A model generated the notes under the pieces. That model worked only from the letters and a program-made list of their open reading frames with translations. It did not search any database and was not told where the DNA came from. Shown in pieces: positions 61,230-64,000 of a stretch of 64,000 bases of DNA. The stretch lies in contig JBBQWR010000023.1 in the NCBI GenBank assembly GCA_038210495.1, positions 12,399 through 76,398 of the forward strand. The letters run 5' to 3'. Source of the stretch: JBBQWR01 sp038210495. GTDB lineage: Bacteria; Planctomycetota; Planctomycetia; Pirellulales; DATAWG01. The stretch's first letter is position 1. Each line of letters begins with the position of its first letter. The position numbers were made by a program, and so were the translations under genes.

Positions 61230-62084
61230 TCACTTCTTCTGCAACACGTGGCCTTCATCGAGCGCGCGTTTTGCTGCCCGCGCGAGCGGAACCCAGGTTT
61301 CCAAAAGCTGCGTCCGCCGCGCGTCGCTGGGGTGATCCGAGAGAATCTCCGGCAGTTGAGTTCGCCGGCCATGTAGTTGCTGCATTTCTTGCCAAAACAC
61401 GACCGCCTGCTGGGGATCGTAGCCGGCGAACGTCATGAGGAATACGCCGATGTGGTCGGCCTCGGACTCCTGCTGCCGATCGTACGACAGCGACAAAATC
61501 CCGCCGCCGCGCGTCCGTTCGCGAGCAATCCGCTCGCTCGTGTGATGAGCCAAGGCATGCGACACTTCATGGGCCAACACGGCGGCCAACTGGTCGTCGC
61601 TGCGAACCACGCCGAGCAGACCGGTGAAAACGCAAATCTTCCCGCCCGGCAGGCAGAACGCATTCACTTGATCGGACCGGAGCACGCTATACTCCCACTC
61701 GAACCGCGCGTTGTCCACGTGTAGATTGATTTCGCGCATGAGGGGCTCGATTTCAACAGCCTTCGCGATCCGCCGTCCTACCCGCACGACCCGATCCACC
61801 TCGGGCCCACTGCGCACAACCTCCGACTGCCCGAGGATCTGCTTATAAGCCTCTCGCCCAAGTTCGACCTCCTGTTCGGCCGAAAGGGCCAACGTCTGCT
61901 GCCGATGCCCCGGTCCCTCGCCTTGGCCGCCGGAACAACCTGCGAGCCATAGAACCGCCAGCAAGGCAAACCGACGCGGAGTTTTGCGTTCGCGTGCGTT
62001 AGAGCCTCGCTTCTCGGAAGATAACGTCGGGGACGATGGTAAAGGCTCAGGTATCGTCGCCAACGTCTGCATGATTTTCGTCAT
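61230..62084 (-). CDS. M48-family metalloprotease lipoprotein (BepA/LoiP-like)
   Basis: I use ATG 62084 (284 residues or so), with AGGG upstream on the minus strand; the frame to 62198 adds an unlikely Arg-rich leader. A lipobox (LLAVLWLAGC) predicts lipidation. The M48 domain shows VNAFCLPGGKICVFTGLL, the HEVSHALAHH zinc motif, RTRGGGILSLSYDRQQESEADHIGVFLM (third zinc ligand Glu) and DHPSDARRTQLLETW. It probably degrades or refolds envelope proteins. It is convergent with the P460 gene. Confidence 0.9.
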   Translation of the reverse strand: MTKIMQTLATIPEPLPSSPTLSSEKRGSNARERKTPRRFALLAVLWLAGCSGGQGEGPGHRQQTLALSAEQEVELGREAYKQILGQSEVVRSGPEVDRVVRVGRRIAKAVEIEPLMREINLHVDNARFEWEYSVLRSDQVNAFCLPGGKICVFTGLLGVVRSDDQLAAVLAHEVSHALAHHTSERIARERTRGGGILSLSYDRQQESEADHIGVFLMTFAGYDPQQAVVFWQEMQQLHGRRTQLPEILSDHPSDARRTQLLETWVPLARAAKRALDEGHVLQKK

Positions 62085-62366
62085 AGGGGTCCCTTCGCTG
62101 AATAGTTGCGTGGTCGAGCCATTGGCCAGCGACCGACAAGAAAAGCACCGGCGACGCCAGCAAAAGAGGCGCCGACGCCGCACAATTCCACATGGCAACC
62201 AGTAACCTAGCAGTGATGCTCACTCGGGTCGCGGCCTCGGTGCCAGAGCGGCCGCCAAAAAGCGGTGAGCGTTGGCACACTCGCACGAGCGATTGCCTCG
62301 CTGCGCGCAGCGTGAAGCGTGAAGCGGCTCGCGTCGCGGCCCGACGGGCGACCGAGCGTTCACGGA

Positions 62367-62837
62367 TCAGATGTGTTGAGCTGCGTCGGCGGCCTTGAGC
62401 TTGGCCAAGTGCGCCAACAATTCGTCTTCACTGGCCAATCCCACGAAGTAGTAGCAGACCATTTCGTACGTTCGCAGAGTTGGCTTGCGTCCGGTCCACA
62501 AGCTGATGAGCAGGCAGGCGATGATGGCGCAATAGGCTTGAATCTCGATTCCTTGCTGGCTATGGCTGAGCAAGTGCCGGCAACCCAGCACATGCTTGAA
62601 GAACCGGAAGAAGATTTCGATGGTCCAGCGATACTGATAAAGCAAGGCGATGATTTCCGCCGGCACGTCGAGCCGATTCGTGGCGATCCGCAGAATGCCG
62701 TCGCTGCCCGGCCCCGTCGAACCTCCGCGATATTTGCCGCGACTGGTGCGCGGGTTGATGCGAATCGCGATCAAGCGCAGGTGATGATCCGGCCGAGCGT
62801 CGGCCTTTCGCCCCTGGAGAGATAACAGGGGACGCAA
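62367..62837 (-). pseudogene. IS4-type transposase, C-terminal fragment
   Basis: About 155 residues match the C-terminal part of an IS4/DDE transposase: TNRLDVPAEIIALLYQYRWTIEIFFRFFKHVLGCRHLL holds the Y-x2-Rx3-Ex6K-like signature with its catalytic Glu, followed by IEIQAYCAIIACLLISLW. The N-terminal half with the first two catalytic Asp is missing: upstream lies a palindrome and then an unrelated frame. Nothing shows intact IS ends. It is an inactive remnant. Confidence 0.8.
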
Positions 62838-62865
62838 CTCGATTCAATAACGAGTCGCGTCCCCT
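62827..62865. repeat. Palindrome at the break of the transposase fragment
   Basis: AGGGGACGCAACTCG (62827-62841) pairs with CGAGTCGCGTCCCCT (62851-62865) at 14 of 15 positions around a nine-base loop, then TTTT. It looks like a REP-type palindrome or terminator. Confidence 0.6.
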
Positions 62866-62870
62866 TTTGA

Positions 62871-63197
62871 TCCCCTGATGTCGAATCAGGAACATGGCTT
62901 GCCTACCCGAGCGGCGAGACGCGACTGCTTAATGGCAACACCCCGCTTAATCTCGTCAATCAAATCGGCGGCCATGGTCCGGTGAATGAGGCGCTTACCG
63001 GCGTGATTGGAACCAGTTCGAAGAACCGATTAGGCTTCAGCATGACTTTGGATGAAGCAGGCAACTTCCGTGTCGGTTGGAACTCGACCACGATCAACAC
63101 GCCGAATCCCAACTTTCCGGGCCGCACTGTACCAGAGGACATGCGGCAGCAGATTCTCGATGCGATAATGAATGATACTGGACGAAAGGCATATTAG
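62871..63197 (+). pseudogene. 3' remnant of a probable polymorphic-toxin gene
   Basis: The frame is open from 62871 to a stop at 63195-63197 without a convincing start (GTG 62982 is internal). The product (WLAYPSGETRLLNGNTPLNLVNQIGGHGPVNEALTG..., ending MRQQILDAIMNDTGRKAY) looks like the C-terminal toxin part of a Rhs-like or similar secreted protein. The main support is the adjacent immunity-like gene five bases downstream. The upstream bulk has been lost, apparently replaced by transposase debris. Confidence 0.45.
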
Positions 63198-63202
63198 GCG
63201 CC

Positions 63203-63624
63203 ATGAAAATTTGCGGATTCGAAATACCCCAACAGTTGGAAGCCGATTTGGTAGCAGCGCGTACGATTCTCGAGCCCAACGAAATTGCTGCGCTGCAAGC
63301 GATGCTTACGGGTGTTGACGGCCCCGCACCAAGCATGTATGGTCTCGACGGGATTGTCAGGCTAACCGACTTTGGGAGTCTGAGGTGGTTCAGTTCTATA
63401 TTGGGAAGGTTAGGCCATTCTACCAACCGGGTGATATCGACCCGCGAAGGGCTGTGATCATAGGTCACGCTGAGCCGGATAGTCCGATCGCTCTTGACTA
63501 TCGAACTGATCCACCACGAATTGTTTATTTTGGGGATGCCGAGAATGTGAGTTGTTGGCTTGAGTTGGCTTCAAGTTACGACACTTTGGTCGCGAAGCTT
63601 CGCTCAATCGGCCGAATCCAGTAA
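63203..63624 (+). pseudogene. SMI1/KNR4-like immunity gene, frameshifted
   Basis: The N-terminal part (63203 to about 63385: MKICGFEIPQQLEADLVAARTILEPNEIAALQAML...GLDGIVRLTDFGSLR) and the C-terminal part (from about 63385 in another frame: RRAVIIGHAEPDSPIALDYRTDPPRIVYFGD) together make one SMI1/KNR4 (SUKH)-type protein. The two frames overlap by 73 bases, so a single indel around 63380-63400 explains them. SUKH proteins neutralise toxins encoded just upstream, which fits here. Two separate genes are possible but less likely. Confidence 0.55.
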
Positions 63625-63921
63625 CGCTCATCGGCAGGCAAGAACTTTTGCGCGTTCTGCGGACACTGTTATGTCGTCAATCAATTTTTTGAATGGACCA
63701 TTCGCGGTGTCCGTTTGGCCGAGCCAATCTTTTTTCTAGTTGCGCCGGCATCAAGCTGACGGCTATCTCAACAGCTCTATCCGTGGGGTGGTCGGAACGG
63801 CCAAAGGCGAGCGAGACTTGGCGAAGCAGCGAGCTTCGCGGGACGCGCTTTCACGATCCAACCGTGTCCGTTCGGCGAACCCCAGGGGGCCATTTTCGCT
63901 GAGCGGCGTTCCGTCGGCGGA
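63625..63921. other. Gene-free stretch near the window end
   Basis: I see no supported gene, repeat or RNA in these 297 bases. A 69-codon frame at 63693-63902 has no coding-like features. Confidence 0.35.
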
Positions 63922-64000
63922 TCAGATGGGCAGAGGCGCGAGGGGCTCGGCTGCGTCTTCCCGTTTCCAGATGTCGGGAAGGAAGTGGGTGAGGTCGGCG
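63922..64000 (-). CDS. C-terminal end of a gene, possibly an IS66-type transposase (partial)
   Basis: The minus strand is open from the window edge to a TGA at 63922-63924. The last 25 residues (ADLTHFLPDIWKREDAAEP...) resemble the LLPDxWK ending of IS66 transposases. The length is too short for certainty; the rest lies beyond the window. Confidence 0.3.
   Translation of the reverse strand, partial: ADLTHFLPDIWKREDAAEPLAPLPI

Noticed and set aside
63693..63902. 69-codon plus-strand frame near the window end
   Set aside because: No ribosome-binding site, no family pattern, biased composition typical of non-coding GC-rich DNA.
1..64000. CRISPR array
   Set aside because: No regularly spaced direct repeats with unique spacers and no cas genes were seen; the short tandem repeats near 3820-3884 and 38087-38193 do not have array spacing.

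Overview
The window is a GC-rich chromosomal segment that most likely comes from a planctomycete of the Pirellulales type. This rests on family content, not on a database match: two DUF1559 prepilin-like proteins (H-x9-DG class), DUF1573 and TIGR03790 proteins, a thioredoxin/NHL protein, a PQQ-propeller protein, two large secreted proteins with autotransporter-type beta-strand repeats and PEP-CTERM-like C-termini, a C1-type CitG homologue, and several families of intergenic inverted repeats.

Layout. Positions 1-33.6 kb are host chromosome. They hold exported and pseudopilin-type proteins, tadA, a glycoside hydrolase next to a XylR-like regulator, an ErpA/IscA-type Fe-S carrier, a cyclopropane-fatty-acid synthase, citG, a PP2C phosphatase, an aroF-type DAHP synthase with an apparent leader-peptide attenuator, dus, queG and lipoproteins. 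Positions 33,607-49,087 are an integrated element of about 15.5 kb bounded by a perfect 56-bp direct repeat. The repeat is the 3' part of a tRNA-Leu(CAA) gene, and the intact tRNA lies at the right end beside the integrase. Positions 49.1-62.1 kb return to host genes: a secreted repeat protein, clpX, a 2158-residue PEP-CTERM protein, a P460-type cytochrome and an M48 lipoprotein protease. The last 2 kb is a scrap zone with a truncated transposase, the tail of a probable polymorphic toxin, a frameshifted SMI1/KNR4-like immunity gene and the last codons of another transposase-like gene.

The integrated element reads left to right as a winged-helix protein, a small operon (excisionase-like protein, ERCC4 nuclease, zinc-ribbon protein, P4/D5-type primase-helicase), a dyad-symmetric iteron cluster that looks like its origin, a broken HNH gene, a large terminase, small proteins, an HK97-type prohead protease, a tail-assembly chaperone, a tape-measure-like protein, cargo genes including an NYN-domain protein, and a tyrosine integrase. 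I see no portal, major capsid, connector, tail-tube, fibre or lysis gene. It is therefore either a decayed prophage or a satellite that borrows a helper's structural proteins. Two intergenic hairpins with the same architecture, and a promoter-to-terminator unit that could encode a small RNA, lie inside it.

Regulatory and repeat content outside the element: the aroF leader (24-codon Phe/Trp-rich peptide, antiterminator and terminator), at least two MITE-like elements with matching inverted ends and TA borders, and a five-copy dispersed repeat that sits in intergenic space and twice abuts or supplies the start region of a gene.
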